Part shown: positions 36,464 to 45,109 of the stretch, one piece after another
Layout of the letters: the number at the start of each line of letters is the position of its first letter
Numbering within the stretch: position 1 is the stretch's first letter
Assembly (NCBI GenBank): GCA_039818945.1
Contig: JBCBSZ010000021.1
Span: forward strand, 5,305-69,304
DNA: 64,000 bases
Direction: 5' to 3'
DNA from: JBCBSZ01 sp039818945
GTDB lineage: Bacteria; Actinomycetota; Acidimicrobiia; Acidimicrobiales; Poriferisodalaceae
Translations under genes and position numbers: made by a program
Notes under the pieces: model-generated
Told to the model about the DNA's origin: nothing
The model's input: only the letters and a program-made list of their open reading frames with translations
Database searches by the model: none

Positions 36464-37219
36464 CTACGCCATCGTCAGCCCACCGGAGACCGACAGCGTC
36501 TGCCCGGTGACGAAGCCGGCGTCGTCCGACGCCAGGTAGACCACGGCGGAGGCCACCTCGCTCGGCTGACCGACGCGCTTCATCGGCACCGCTCGGGCCA
36601 TCGCGCCGATGACCCGCTCGCCGTCGTCGCTGGCGGCGACGATCTGGTCGAGCAGCGGCGTGTCGGTCGGTCCCGGGCACACGACGTTGGCGGTGATGCC
36701 GCTGCGCGCGACCTCGCGGGCGATCGTCTTGGTGAAGGAGATCACCGCCCCCTTGGCGCCGGCGTAGACCGCCTCCAGCGACGAGCCGACCCGGGCCGCG
36801 TCCGACCCGATGTTGACGATGCGGCCCCACCGGGCCTCGAGCATCGCGGGGAGGCAGGCGTGCACCGTCCTGAGGGCGCCCTTGTAGTTGATCTCGATGA
36901 TGCGGTCCCAGAGGTCCTCGTCGGTGTCGAGGAAGGGCATGAGCACGTCCCAGCCCGCGCAGTTGACCAGCACCTCGACGGCGCCGAGCTCGGCGGTGAC
37001 CTGTTCGACGCCCGAGATGACCGACGCACCGTCGGCGACGTCGACGGTCACGGCGACGGCTCGTCCGCCGGCCGCCTCGACCAGTTCCACCGTGGCCCGC
37101 GCGGCGTCGACTCGCAGATCGGTGACCGCCACGGCTCGGCCGTCGGCGGCGAGGCCGAGGCAGATCTCGCGGCCGATGCCGCTGCCGCCGCCGGTGACCA
37201 GCGCGACCCGGCCGTTCAC
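36464..37219 (-). CDS. SDR dehydrogenase similar to 2-hydroxycyclohexanecarboxyl-CoA dehydrogenase (BadH)
   Basis: 251 residues. TGGGSGIG (9-16), S139, Y152 and K156 are the SDR elements. NCAGWDVLMPF, GRIVNIGSDAARVGSSLEAVYAGAKG, VCPGPTDTPLL and SDDAGFVTGQTLSVSGGLTM are strikingly like BadH, which oxidises a beta-hydroxy alicyclic acyl-CoA during benzoate or cyclohexanecarboxylate breakdown. No other bad genes are adjacent, so the true substrate may be another 3-hydroxyacyl-CoA. GTG start overlaps the upstream stop (GTGA). Confidence 0.86.
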   Translation of the reverse strand: MNGRVALVTGGGSGIGREICLGLAADGRAVAVTDLRVDAARATVELVEAAGGRAVAVTVDVADGASVISGVEQVTAELGAVEVLVNCAGWDVLMPFLDTDEDLWDRIIEINYKGALRTVHACLPAMLEARWGRIVNIGSDAARVGSSLEAVYAGAKGAVISFTKTIAREVARSGITANVVCPGPTDTPLLDQIVAASDDGERVIGAMARAVPMKRVGQPSEVASAVVYLASDDAGFVTGQTLSVSGGLTMA

Positions 37220-38250
37220 GCCGCACCTCGCACGGCGCGGGCGACCTCGCCCCAACGGCCGAGGCTCGACGGATCGGTCCGGATCTGCTCCTCCGCGAGG
37301 TAGGTGACGACGCGGGCGGCCGTGCCCCGGTAGCGGTCGACCAGCGCGTCGGCGAGGTCGTCCCACGGCGCCACGACGGCGAAGTGGTCGAGCATCTCCT
37401 CGGTGATGAGGTCGGCCATGCCGGCGGGGTCGCCGGCCTTGAGTCGCTCGCCGAGCTTCGCCGTGGTCCCCTCGAAGCCCAGGTCGTCGAACTGGAACGC
37501 GTAGTTCGGCGTCGATCCGTAGAACCCGATCTGGGTCTTCGCCCGCTGGAGCAGTGGCGCCCGTTCCTCCGGCGTGTCACCCGGGACGGCGAACACGGGG
37601 ACGATCAGGTCGACGTCGGCGGCGTCGCGGCCCGCCTTCGCCGCGCCGTCGGCGACCGCCGGTCGGAGCCGGGTGTCGAGGTAGTGCATCGAGTGCAGCG
37701 GGTGGACGTGGATGCCGTCGGCGACCTCGCCGGCCATCCGGGTCATGTAGGGGCCGACCGCGGACACGTCGACCTTGACGTCGGTGAACTCGTGCCGCCG
37801 GGGCGCCCACTGCGGTGGCAGGAGGCTCAGCGAGTAGTACTCGCCCTCGTAGGACAGGCGCTCCTCGCCGGTGAAGGCGCGCAGGCAGGCCTTCACCGCG
37901 AGCACGTAGTCGCGCAGGCGTGGGCCCGGTGGCTCGAACTCCGCGGCGTAGCGCCGCTGGACGTGGGCCCGGACCTGACTGCCCAGCCCGAGGCGGAACC
38001 GGCCGCCGGTGTTCTCGGCCAGCTCCCAGGCCACCGCGGCCGAGACCATCGGACTGCGGGGGAACGCGACCGCGATCCCGGTGGAGAGCTCCAGGTTCGG
38101 CGCCGCCATGGCCGCTGCCGCGATCGTCATCCACGGAACCTGGCTCGTCTCGGTGAACAGCATGCCGGAGAAGCCGGCGTCGTCGAGCTGACGGGCGAGC
38201 GTCGCCGCATCGTCCCAGGTCGAGGGTCCGGTCATGAGGTCGAGCTCCAT
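37216..38250 (-). CDS. Luciferase-like F420-dependent oxidoreductase
   Basis: 344 residues. ELDLMTGPSTWDDAATLARQ, STGIAVAFPRSPMVSA, GRFRLGLGSQVRAHVQRRY and VSAVGPYMTRMAGEVADGIHVHP are typical of the LLM class F420-dependent family common in actinobacteria and mycobacteria. The substrate is unknown. Translational coupling to the BadH-like gene suggests both act in the same acyl-CoA or ring-degradation pathway. It is divergent from the GH3 gene. Confidence 0.88.
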   Translation of the reverse strand: MELDLMTGPSTWDDAATLARQLDDAGFSGMLFTETSQVPWMTIAAAAMAAPNLELSTGIAVAFPRSPMVSAAVAWELAENTGGRFRLGLGSQVRAHVQRRYAAEFEPPGPRLRDYVLAVKACLRAFTGEERLSYEGEYYSLSLLPPQWAPRRHEFTDVKVDVSAVGPYMTRMAGEVADGIHVHPLHSMHYLDTRLRPAVADGAAKAGRDAADVDLIVPVFAVPGDTPEERAPLLQRAKTQIGFYGSTPNYAFQFDDLGFEGTTAKLGERLKAGDPAGMADLITEEMLDHFAVVAPWDDLADALVDRYRGTAARVVTYLAEEQIRTDPSSLGRWGEVARAVRGAA

Positions 38251-38332
38251 GGCGGTCAGTACAGCACCCTGCTCCGGCTGTCGCCCGAGCGACCGGTCGG
38301 GCAGGCTGTCGACGACCGTGGAGGGGAGCGCG

Positions 38333-40459
38333 ATGACACCGTTCGACGAGGCCGCGCAGCGGGTCCGCGAGGGCGCGGTCGCTGCCGAGGAGGCGGCGGC
38401 GCTGATCGCCCGGCTCGAGACCGACGAGCTGCTCGGCCTGCTCGACGGCGATGTGCCGTTCTGGTCCGGCCTCACCGACATGACGGGCGGCGGCTACTAC
38501 CGGCACCCGTGGCCGGCGGCCGTGAACGAGCGCCTCGGCATCCCCGGTCTCCTGTTCTCCGACGGGCCCCGCGGCGTCGTGATCGGCACCGCCACCTGCT
38601 TCCCCGTCTCGATGGCTCGCGGCGCCACCTTCGACGTCGAGCTCGAGGCCGAGATCGGCGACGCCATCGGGCGCGAGCTGCGGGCCTCGGGGGCGACGTT
38701 CTACGGCGGCGTGTGCGTCAACCTCCTCCGGCATCCGGGGTGGGGTCGGGCGCAGGAGACCTACGGCGAGGACCCGCATCACGTCGGCGAGCTCGGCGCG
38801 GCGCTGACCCGCGGCGTCCAGGAGCACGCGATGGCCTGCGTGAAGCACTTCGCCTGCAACTCGATGGAGAACGCACGCTTCAGCGTGGACGTCACCGCCG
38901 ACGAGCGGGCCCTCCACGAGGTGTACCTGCCCCACTTCCGCCGCGTCGTCGACGAGGGGGTCGCCTCGGTGATGAGCGCCTACAACTCGCTGAACGGCGA
39001 GTGGTGTGGCGACTCGCCGGCGCTCCTCACCGACATCCTGCGCGACGAGTGGGGCTTCGACGGCTTCGTGATCACCGACTTCATCTTCGGGCTGCGGGAC
39101 CCGGTCGGCGGCGTACGCTCGGGGCTCGACGTCGAGATGCCGTTCCGGCAGCAGCGTGCCGCTGCGCTGGCGGCGGCGCTGGAGGCCGGGCAGGTCTCCA
39201 GGGTCGAGCTGGAGGCGCCGGCGATCCGGACGGTGGCCACCCTCCTCCGCTTCGCCGACCTGCTCGCGGCGCCGGCACCTCCGCCGTCGGTGATCGCGTG
39301 CGACGAACACCGCGCCCTGGCCCGCCGTGCGGCGCAGGAGTCGATCGTGCTGCTCACGAACCGCGATGGCCTGCTCCCCGTCGACCCGGCCGAGATCGGA
39401 CGCGTGGCCGTGATCGGGCGGCTCGCCGCGGTGCCGAACCTGGGCGATGGCGGTTCGTCCGACGTGCACCCGCCCGAGGTGGTGACGCCCCTCGACGGTC
39501 TGAGCGCCGCGGTCGGCGCAGGGCGGGTCGAGCTCGTCGCCGACGCTCCGGCGACGGCGGATGCCGACCTCGCCGTGGTCGTCGTCGGGTTCACCAAGGC
39601 CGACGAGGGCGAGTTCCTCGACACCGACTCGACCGCCGGGCTGATGGAGCTCTTCCCGCCGATGGATCACCCGGAGCTCGGCGTCGGGGCCGAGCTGCCG
39701 TCGCTGGCGGATGCCCCGGCGTCCGGTCCGGCGTCTGCCGAACCGGAGGCGATGAGCCCGGGCGGCGATCGTCGGACCCTCCGCCTGTCCGAGGAGGACG
39801 AGGAGCTGATCGCGGCGGTCTGTGCCGCCAACCCTCGGACGGTCGTCGCCGTGATGGGCGGGTCGGCGGTGGTGATGCCGTGGGTCGACGATCCTGCGGC
39901 CACGCTGCTGCTCTGGTACCCGGGCATGGAGGGCGGGCACGCCCTCGCCGACATCGTGACCGGGGCGGTCCCGCCCAGCGGTCGGTTGCCGTTCGCCGTG
40001 CCCCACGACGAGGCCGATCTCGTGCACTTCGACCCCGACGCCGATCGTGAGAGCTACGGCCTCTTCCACGGTCAGTGGCATCTCGACCGGACCGGTGTGG
40101 AGCCTCGGTTCCCGTTCGGCTTCGGCCTGGCGACGACCGACCTGGTCCTGGCCGATCCGGTCCTCGACGGTGACGGCGTGACGGTCGAGGTGCGCAACAC
40201 CGGCCGGCGCGACGGCGTCGAGGTCGTGCAGGTGTACGGGTCGGTGCCGGGTTCGGTGCACGAGCGGCCGCGCCGCCGTCTCGTCGGCTTCGCACGCGTC
40301 CCGGTCGCGGCCGGCTCGACGGTCCGAGCCCGGGTGCCACTCCGGCTCGAGATGCTGGACGTGCGCGTCGACGGCGAGCTCGTCACCGAGGACCGGCCCG
40401 TCGAGCTGGTCGTCGCGACGCACGCAGCCGACCGCGGCCTGGCGGCGTCACCGCCCTAG
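38333..40459 (+). CDS. Glycoside hydrolase family 3 beta-glucosidase-like enzyme
   Basis: 708 residues. The N-terminal TIM barrel shows GLLFSDGPRG, CFPVSMARGATFD, RAQETYGEDPHHVGELGAA, CVKHFACNS and the nucleophile segment DGFVITDF. The second sandwich domain (LPVDPAEIGRVAVIGRLA, LLLWYPGMEGGHALADI) and a C-terminal fibronectin-III-like domain follow. No signal peptide, so it acts in the cytoplasm on imported glycosides. ATG follows GAGGGGAG. Its stop overlaps that of the LacI gene by 3 bp, and it probably works with the sugar operon. Confidence 0.93.
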   Translation: MTPFDEAAQRVREGAVAAEEAAALIARLETDELLGLLDGDVPFWSGLTDMTGGGYYRHPWPAAVNERLGIPGLLFSDGPRGVVIGTATCFPVSMARGATFDVELEAEIGDAIGRELRASGATFYGGVCVNLLRHPGWGRAQETYGEDPHHVGELGAALTRGVQEHAMACVKHFACNSMENARFSVDVTADERALHEVYLPHFRRVVDEGVASVMSAYNSLNGEWCGDSPALLTDILRDEWGFDGFVITDFIFGLRDPVGGVRSGLDVEMPFRQQRAAALAAALEAGQVSRVELEAPAIRTVATLLRFADLLAAPAPPPSVIACDEHRALARRAAQESIVLLTNRDGLLPVDPAEIGRVAVIGRLAAVPNLGDGGSSDVHPPEVVTPLDGLSAAVGAGRVELVADAPATADADLAVVVVGFTKADEGEFLDTDSTAGLMELFPPMDHPELGVGAELPSLADAPASGPASAEPEAMSPGGDRRTLRLSEEDEELIAAVCAANPRTVVAVMGGSAVVMPWVDDPAATLLLWYPGMEGGHALADIVTGAVPPSGRLPFAVPHDEADLVHFDPDADRESYGLFHGQWHLDRTGVEPRFPFGFGLATTDLVLADPVLDGDGVTVEVRNTGRRDGVEVVQVYGSVPGSVHERPRRRLVGFARVPVAAGSTVRARVPLRLEMLDVRVDGELVTEDRPVELVVATHAADRGLAASPP

Positions 40460-41436
40460 GACGACGAGCGCACGATCAGCTCGACCGGCAACAGGGTGGT
40501 CACCTCGGTTCGCTCGCCGTTCATCATGGTGAGGAGCAGGTCGACGGCGGTGCGACCGAGGCGCAGCCGGTCGATGCGCACCGTCGACAGGGGCGGGGTG
40601 ATGAAGGCGCCGACCTCGATGTCGTCGAAGCCGACGATGGCGATGTCGTCCGGGATGCGCCGACCGCTGGCGGTGAGGTGCTGGATGGCGCCGATGGCCA
40701 TGACGTCGTTGTAGGCGAAGATGCCGTCGAGGTCGGGATGGCGCTCGATGAGCCGGGCCGTCGCCGCGATGCCACCGCTCGACGTCGCCTCGTCGAGCTC
40801 GACGCAGACCTCGGCCTCGTCGCCGAGCGCGGCCTCGTAGGCCCCGCGCCGGCGTTGCGCGACCGACGTGGCGTTGCCGATGAAACCGATGCGCGATCGG
40901 CCCCGCTCCCGCAGGTGGCCGACGGCGGCGTGTGCACCTCCGGTGATGTCGGACATGACCGCGGAGATGTTGTGCCCGGTGACGGGGTGGTCGACGCTCA
41001 CGATGCGCAGCCCGGCCTCGGCGAAGCCGCGCAGCTGCTCGTCGGTCCCGGCGGCGGGGAAGACGATCACGCCGTCGGCGCCGTGCGAGACGAGCGAGTC
41101 GAGCACGCTCTGCTGGCGATCGGGCTCGTTGTCCATCGTGCCGAAGAACATCGTGATCCCGCGATCGCGCGCCGCTCGCTGCACGCCGTCGGCGAGCTCG
41201 GGGAAGAAGGGGTCGGACATGTCGCCACCGACCAGGCCGATCGTGCCGCTGCGTCCACTGACGAGACCGCGGGCGAGCAGGTTCGGGCGGTAGCCGAGCT
41301 CCTCGATGGCGGCCCGCACCTTGGCCTCGGTCTCGGCCGAGAAGCCCTGCTCGCCCCGCACGACCCGCGAGACGGTGCGCGTCGACACGCCGACCTTGCG
41401 GGCGACGTCGTGCAGCGTGGCGTCTCGGCGGGCCAT
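40456..41436 (-). CDS. LacI-family transcriptional repressor of the sugar operon
   Basis: 326 residues. The helix-turn-helix and hinge are clear (LHDVARKVGVSTRTVSRVV, then YRPNLLARGL), followed by a periplasmic-binding-protein-like sensor domain ending VGFDDIEVGAFITPPLSTVR. It probably binds a galactoside or glucoside inducer. It is divergent from the ABC sugar operon, with two matching operators in the shared promoter, so it likely represses both the operon and itself. Confidence 0.95.
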   Translation of the reverse strand: MARRDATLHDVARKVGVSTRTVSRVVRGEQGFSAETEAKVRAAIEELGYRPNLLARGLVSGRSGTIGLVGGDMSDPFFPELADGVQRAARDRGITMFFGTMDNEPDRQQSVLDSLVSHGADGVIVFPAAGTDEQLRGFAEAGLRIVSVDHPVTGHNISAVMSDITGGAHAAVGHLRERGRSRIGFIGNATSVAQRRRGAYEAALGDEAEVCVELDEATSSGGIAATARLIERHPDLDGIFAYNDVMAIGAIQHLTASGRRIPDDIAIVGFDDIEVGAFITPPLSTVRIDRLRLGRTAVDLLLTMMNGERTEVTTLLPVELIVRSSS

Positions 41437-41445
41437 GGGCCGAGG

Positions 41446-41451
41446 ACACTA
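41446..41451 (-). promoter_or_regulatory. Minus-10 box of the lacI-like gene
   Basis: TAGTGT on the minus strand ends nine nt before the ATG, close to a leaderless arrangement. The operators lie 15-40 bp upstream, over the expected -35 area. Confidence 0.45.
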
Positions 41452-41465
41452 CATCCGGCGCCGGA

Positions 41466-41491
41466 CGTCAACGCTGGCGTCAACGTTGACG
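41466..41491. promoter_or_regulatory. Two overlapping LacI-type operators
   Basis: CGTCAACGTTGACG (41478-41491) is a perfect 14-bp palindrome with the central CG typical of LacI-family sites. CGTCAACGCTGGCG (41466-41479) is a copy with two mismatches, shifted by exactly 12 bp, so the two share two bases. The perfect site covers the -35 box of the sugar operon. Confidence 0.75.
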
Positions 41492-41515
41492 TAACGGAGG
41501 TCACGGGCGTAGGGT
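41486..41515 (+). promoter_or_regulatory. Sigma70-type promoter of the sugar operon
   Basis: TTGACG (41486-41491), 18-nt spacer, TAGGGT (41510-41515). The predicted transcript starts near 41522, 17 nt before the leader ORF. The -35 lies within the palindromic operator. Confidence 0.7.
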
Positions 41516-41538
41516 CAGCGCTGGAGAGGGGAGCGAGC

Positions 41539-41619
41539 ATGAGGTTCGGCACCACGCCGGCCGGTCGAGGTACTCGATCGACCCCGGCGACCGAGTGTCG
41601 GCGAGGGGGTCGCGGGTGA
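41539..41619 (+). CDS. Possible 26-codon leader ORF
   Basis: MRFGTTPAGRGTRSTPATEC then RRGGRG. A strong ribosome site (GGAGAGGGGAG) precedes its ATG by about five bases and it is the first ORF after the predicted transcription start. Its TGA overlaps the GTG of the first permease (GTGA), so the two would be translationally coupled. The peptide is basic, with no signal or domain. It may be a leader that sets permease translation; alternatively it is not a gene. Confidence 0.45.
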   Translation: MRFGTTPAGRGTRSTPATECRRGGRG

Positions 41620-42578
41620 CTGCGACCGCCACCGCGCCGACCACGTCCGACACGACGTCACCACGACGGTTGTTCCGTCGCCGGGGAGGTGACGGCTGGG
41701 GCGTCGCCCTCTGGTTCCTCCTGCCGAGCCTGATCGGATTCGTGATCTTCTTCCTGATCCCCACGATCCGGGCGATCCGGTTGAGCTTCCAGCGGGCGAC
41801 GATCCTGAACATCGACGCCGCCACGGGCGTCGGGTTCGACAACTACTCGGAGCTGTGGAACGACGACCGGTTCTGGAAGGCCGTCGAGGTCACCGCCAAG
41901 TACGTGGTCCTCAACATCGGCTCGCAGACGATCCTCGCCCTCTTCCTCGCCGTGATGATGAACCGGCTGACGAAGTCGCTGTTGGTCCGGGGCGTGGTGC
42001 TGCTCCCGTGGATCCTGCCCAACGTGCTCGTCGGCCTGCTGTTCCTGTTCATGCTCGACCCGTCGGTCGGCGTCGTGAACGTGGTGCTCGGCTGGTTCGG
42101 CATCGATCCGATCGCCTTCCTGGCCAACCCCGACTGGGTCGTCCCGGCGCTGGCGTTCATGAACACGTGGAAGTTCACCGGCTACACGGCGCTGCTGCTC
42201 TTCGCCGGCATGCAGGTGATCCCCGACAGCCTCTACGAGGCGGGAGCGCTCGACGGGGCGAGCGAGTGGAAGATGTTCCGCACGATCACGCTGCCCCTGC
42301 TGCGACCGGTCCTGGCGCTGGTCATGGTCGTCAGCCTCATCGGCTCGTTCCAGGTGTTCGACACCGTGCAGGCGGCCGGCGGCGGTGTGCAGGGCAACCC
42401 CGGTGATCCGCTCGGCGAGTCGCGGGTGCTCTACCTCTACATCTACGAGAACGCCTTCCTGTTCCAGAACAAGTTCGGCTACGCCGCGGCGCTGGCCACC
42501 GTCCTGATGGTGTTCCTCATGGTCATCACCCTCTTGCAGCTCTGGCTGACGCGGGCCAACCAATCGGATCTCGCATGA
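41616..42578 (+). CDS. Sugar ABC transporter permease (MalF/UgpA type)
   Basis: 320 residues with six helices and the coupling loop LYEAGALDGAS...FRTITLPLLRP. It is the first membrane subunit of a CUT1 carbohydrate importer. GTG at 41616 has GAGGGGG five bases upstream; GTG at 41595 is possible. A polar, threonine-rich and then arginine-rich N-terminal tail precedes the first helix. Coupled to the second permease by ATGA. Confidence 0.93.
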   Translation: MTATATAPTTSDTTSPRRLFRRRGGDGWGVALWFLLPSLIGFVIFFLIPTIRAIRLSFQRATILNIDAATGVGFDNYSELWNDDRFWKAVEVTAKYVVLNIGSQTILALFLAVMMNRLTKSLLVRGVVLLPWILPNVLVGLLFLFMLDPSVGVVNVVLGWFGIDPIAFLANPDWVVPALAFMNTWKFTGYTALLLFAGMQVIPDSLYEAGALDGASEWKMFRTITLPLLRPVLALVMVVSLIGSFQVFDTVQAAGGGVQGNPGDPLGESRVLYLYIYENAFLFQNKFGYAAALATVLMVFLMVITLLQLWLTRANQSDLA

Positions 42579-43531
42579 GCGTGCTGAACGCGGTCAGAGG
42601 CCGCATCGGCCGCGGCACCGTCTGGGTGCTGCTCGGCGTCTTCATGTTGTTCAGCCTGTTCCCCGTCTACTGGGCGCTGCGGACCTCGTTGACCACCAAC
42701 CAGTCGCTGCTCACCGACAGCGGCAGCTTCCTGCCGCCGGATCCGACGCTGTTCAACTACGAGCGGGTGCTCGGCGATCCGCCGCTGGAGGAGGTCCAGG
42801 CCGCGGGTGGCTCGGGCGGTGAGTTCAGCATCTTCACCGCGGTGCGCAACTCCGTCATCGTGGCGACGCTCATCACGGCGGGCCAGGTGTTCTTCTGCGC
42901 CCTGGCCGCCTACGCGTTCGCCCGGTTGAAGTTCCGGGGCCGCGAGCTCCTCTTCGCCATCTACCTCTCGGCGTTGATGGTCCCGCCGATCTTCGCCCTG
43001 ATCCCGAACTTCCTGTTCATCCGCGACCTCGAGCTCGATCTGGGGATCTTCGCCCTCGACCTGGGCTGGCTACCGGGGGCGGGGACGAGCGGGTGGATCA
43101 ACACGTACATGGGTCTGGTCGCGCCGTTCTTCCTGATGACCCCGTTCGCCGTCTTCTTCCTGCGGCAGTTCTTCATCGGCATCTCGAAGGAGGTCGAGGA
43201 GGCGGCGGTGCTCGACGGTGCCGGCCACATCCGTCGGTTCTTCCAGATCATCCTGCCGATGGCCGCCGCGCCATTGGCGACGCTGGCGATCATCACCTAC
43301 GTCAACGCCTGGAACGAGTTCCTGTGGCCGTTCGTCGCCGGCAAGGACGAGAGCGTCCGGGTGATCACGGTGGCGCTCAACGACTTCCGGGCGCAGACGC
43401 CCGGGGTGGTGAACCCGGACTGGACCGGCCTCATGACCGCCACGTTCATCGCCGCGCTGCCGATCATGTTGCTGTTCGTGATCCTCGGCCGCCGGGTCGT
43501 CGACGCCATCCAGTTCTCGGGCATCAAGTGA
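42575..43531 (+). CDS. Sugar ABC transporter permease (MalG/UgpE type)
   Basis: 318 residues, six helices. The EAA loop is EVEEAAVLDGAGHIRRFFQI followed by ILP, and the C-terminus RRVVDAIQFSGIK is typical of CUT1 MalG-type subunits. It pairs with the 41616 permease. A strong hairpin follows its stop, before the binding-protein gene. Confidence 0.94.
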   Translation: MSVLNAVRGRIGRGTVWVLLGVFMLFSLFPVYWALRTSLTTNQSLLTDSGSFLPPDPTLFNYERVLGDPPLEEVQAAGGSGGEFSIFTAVRNSVIVATLITAGQVFFCALAAYAFARLKFRGRELLFAIYLSALMVPPIFALIPNFLFIRDLELDLGIFALDLGWLPGAGTSGWINTYMGLVAPFFLMTPFAVFFLRQFFIGISKEVEEAAVLDGAGHIRRFFQIILPMAAAPLATLAIITYVNAWNEFLWPFVAGKDESVRVITVALNDFRAQTPGVVNPDWTGLMTATFIAALPIMLLFVILGRRVVDAIQFSGIK

Positions 43532-43567
43532 GGCCCGATCCCTCGGTGCCGAGCGCACCGACCCTGC

Positions 43568-43593
43568 TCCTCGACGCCTTCGGGCGTCGGGGA
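43568..43593 (+). promoter_or_regulatory. Intercistronic stem-loop with UUCG tetraloop
   Basis: An 11-bp stem (TCCTCGACGCC / GGCGTCGGGGA, one G-T pair) is closed by a C(TTCG)G loop, an extra-stable tetraloop. It lies between the permease and the binding-protein gene with no T tract. It probably stabilises a processed downstream mRNA or reduces upstream expression, a familiar way to make more binding protein than permease. Confidence 0.65.
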
Positions 43594-43625
43594 ACCAACC
43601 ACACACCCCCTGAGGAGGGACCCTG

Positions 43626-45080
43626 ATGAGAAAGCCCAAGTTGTTGCGGCTCCTCGCGCTCCTGATGGCGTTCGGCCTGATCGCCGCCGCCTGCGGTGAC
43701 AGCGACGACGACGCCGATGGCGGCGACGCGCCGGCTGCCGAGGAGGGTGGCGACGGCGGCGAGGACGCCGGCGGTGACGACGGTGGCGACACCGACACCA
43801 CCGAGGGCGGCGGCGGCGACGTCGATGTGACCCTCGACTACTGGCTGTGGGACGGCAACCAGCAGCCGTTCTACGAGGAGTGCGCGGTCCAGTTCACCGC
43901 CGAGCACGGCATCGGGGTCAACATCACCCAGTTCGGCTGGGGCGACTACTGGGACGGTCTGACCGCTGGCTTCGCCACGGGCGACGTACCGGACGTCTTC
44001 ACCAACCACCTCGCCCGGTACCCGGAGTTCATCGACGCCGGCGTGCTCGTGCCGCTCAACGACTTCGTCGACCGTGACGGCACGGCGACCGACATCTACT
44101 TCCCCGGTCTCGCCGACCTGTGGATCGCTCCGGACGGCAGCCGCTACGGCCTGCCCAAGGACTTCGACACCGTCGCCCTGGTCATCAACGGCGACCTCCT
44201 CGAGGCAGCCGGCCTGACCGCCGACGACGTCAGCAACCTCGACTGGAACCCGACCGACGGTGGCTCTTTCGAAGAGGTCGTGGCCGCGCTGTCCGTCGAC
44301 GCCAACGGCGTCCGCGGCAACGAGGACGGCTTCGACGCCTCCAACGTGGCCACCTACGGCTTCAGCCATCAGAACATCTACGCCGACGCCTTCGGCCAGA
44401 CGGGCTTCTCGCCCTTCACCGGCTCGAACGGTTGGGAGTTCCTGAACGTGAACCCCTGGGGCGATGTCTACAACTACGGCGACGCCGAGTTCACCGACAC
44501 GATCCTCTGGTTCCGTTCGCTGGTCGAGCAGGGCTTCATGCCACCGTCGGACGTCCTCTCCGGCACCGGCTCCGACACCCTGCTCGGCGGCGGTGAGGTC
44601 GCCATGATGCCCGATGGCTCGTGGAAGATCGGCACCTGGAGCGATCCGTCCAGCGGCGTCGAGAACGCGGTGTTCGCCCCGACCCCGATCGGTCCGAGCG
44701 GTCAGCGCGCGTCGATGTTCAACGGCCTCGCCGACTCGATCACCGTGGCCTCCGAGCACCCTGACGAGGCCTGGGAGTGGGTGAAGTTCCTCGCTTCGCC
44801 GGCGTGCCAGGAGATCGTCGGTGCCGGCGGCGTCGTGTTCCCGGCCATCTCGTCGGGTACCGACCTCGCCGTCGAGGCCTTCCTCGGCCGTGGCGTGGAC
44901 GTGTCGGCCTTCACCGTGCACGTCGATGACGGCACCACCTTCACCTTCCCGATCGCCGGTCAGGCGTCCGAGGTCACCCGCATCATGGGCGAGGCCATCG
45001 ACCTCGTCATCCGCGGCGAGGGTGATGCCTCCGACATCGCATCGGCCAACGACCAGGTCAACGACCTGCTCGCCGGCTGA
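43626..45080 (+). CDS. Sugar ABC transporter substrate-binding lipoprotein
   Basis: 484 residues. Lipoprotein signal with lipobox AAAC (Cys23), then an acidic Asp/Gly/Glu linker to about residue 67. The mature domain (VTLDYWLWDGNQQPFYEECAVQF, GDVPDVFTNHLARYPEF, GEVAMMPDGSWKIGTW, DEAWEWVKFLASPACQE) is a CUT1 family 1 binding protein. It captures the oligosaccharide outside the membrane. Ribosome site GAGGAGGGA. Given the GH4 gene in the operon, an alpha-galactoside such as melibiose or raffinose is a likely ligand. Confidence 0.94.
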   Translation: MRKPKLLRLLALLMAFGLIAAACGDSDDDADGGDAPAAEEGGDGGEDAGGDDGGDTDTTEGGGGDVDVTLDYWLWDGNQQPFYEECAVQFTAEHGIGVNITQFGWGDYWDGLTAGFATGDVPDVFTNHLARYPEFIDAGVLVPLNDFVDRDGTATDIYFPGLADLWIAPDGSRYGLPKDFDTVALVINGDLLEAAGLTADDVSNLDWNPTDGGSFEEVVAALSVDANGVRGNEDGFDASNVATYGFSHQNIYADAFGQTGFSPFTGSNGWEFLNVNPWGDVYNYGDAEFTDTILWFRSLVEQGFMPPSDVLSGTGSDTLLGGGEVAMMPDGSWKIGTWSDPSSGVENAVFAPTPIGPSGQRASMFNGLADSITVASEHPDEAWEWVKFLASPACQEIVGAGGVVFPAISSGTDLAVEAFLGRGVDVSAFTVHVDDGTTFTFPIAGQASEVTRIMGEAIDLVIRGEGDASDIASANDQVNDLLAG

Positions 45081-45109
45081 TCCAGCCGCCGTAGCAGCGT
45101 CTTCGTTCC

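Noticed and set aside
37577..40423. A 948-codon open frame antisense to the GH3 gene
   Set aside because: It lies over two recognised genes in opposite frames and matches no protein pattern.
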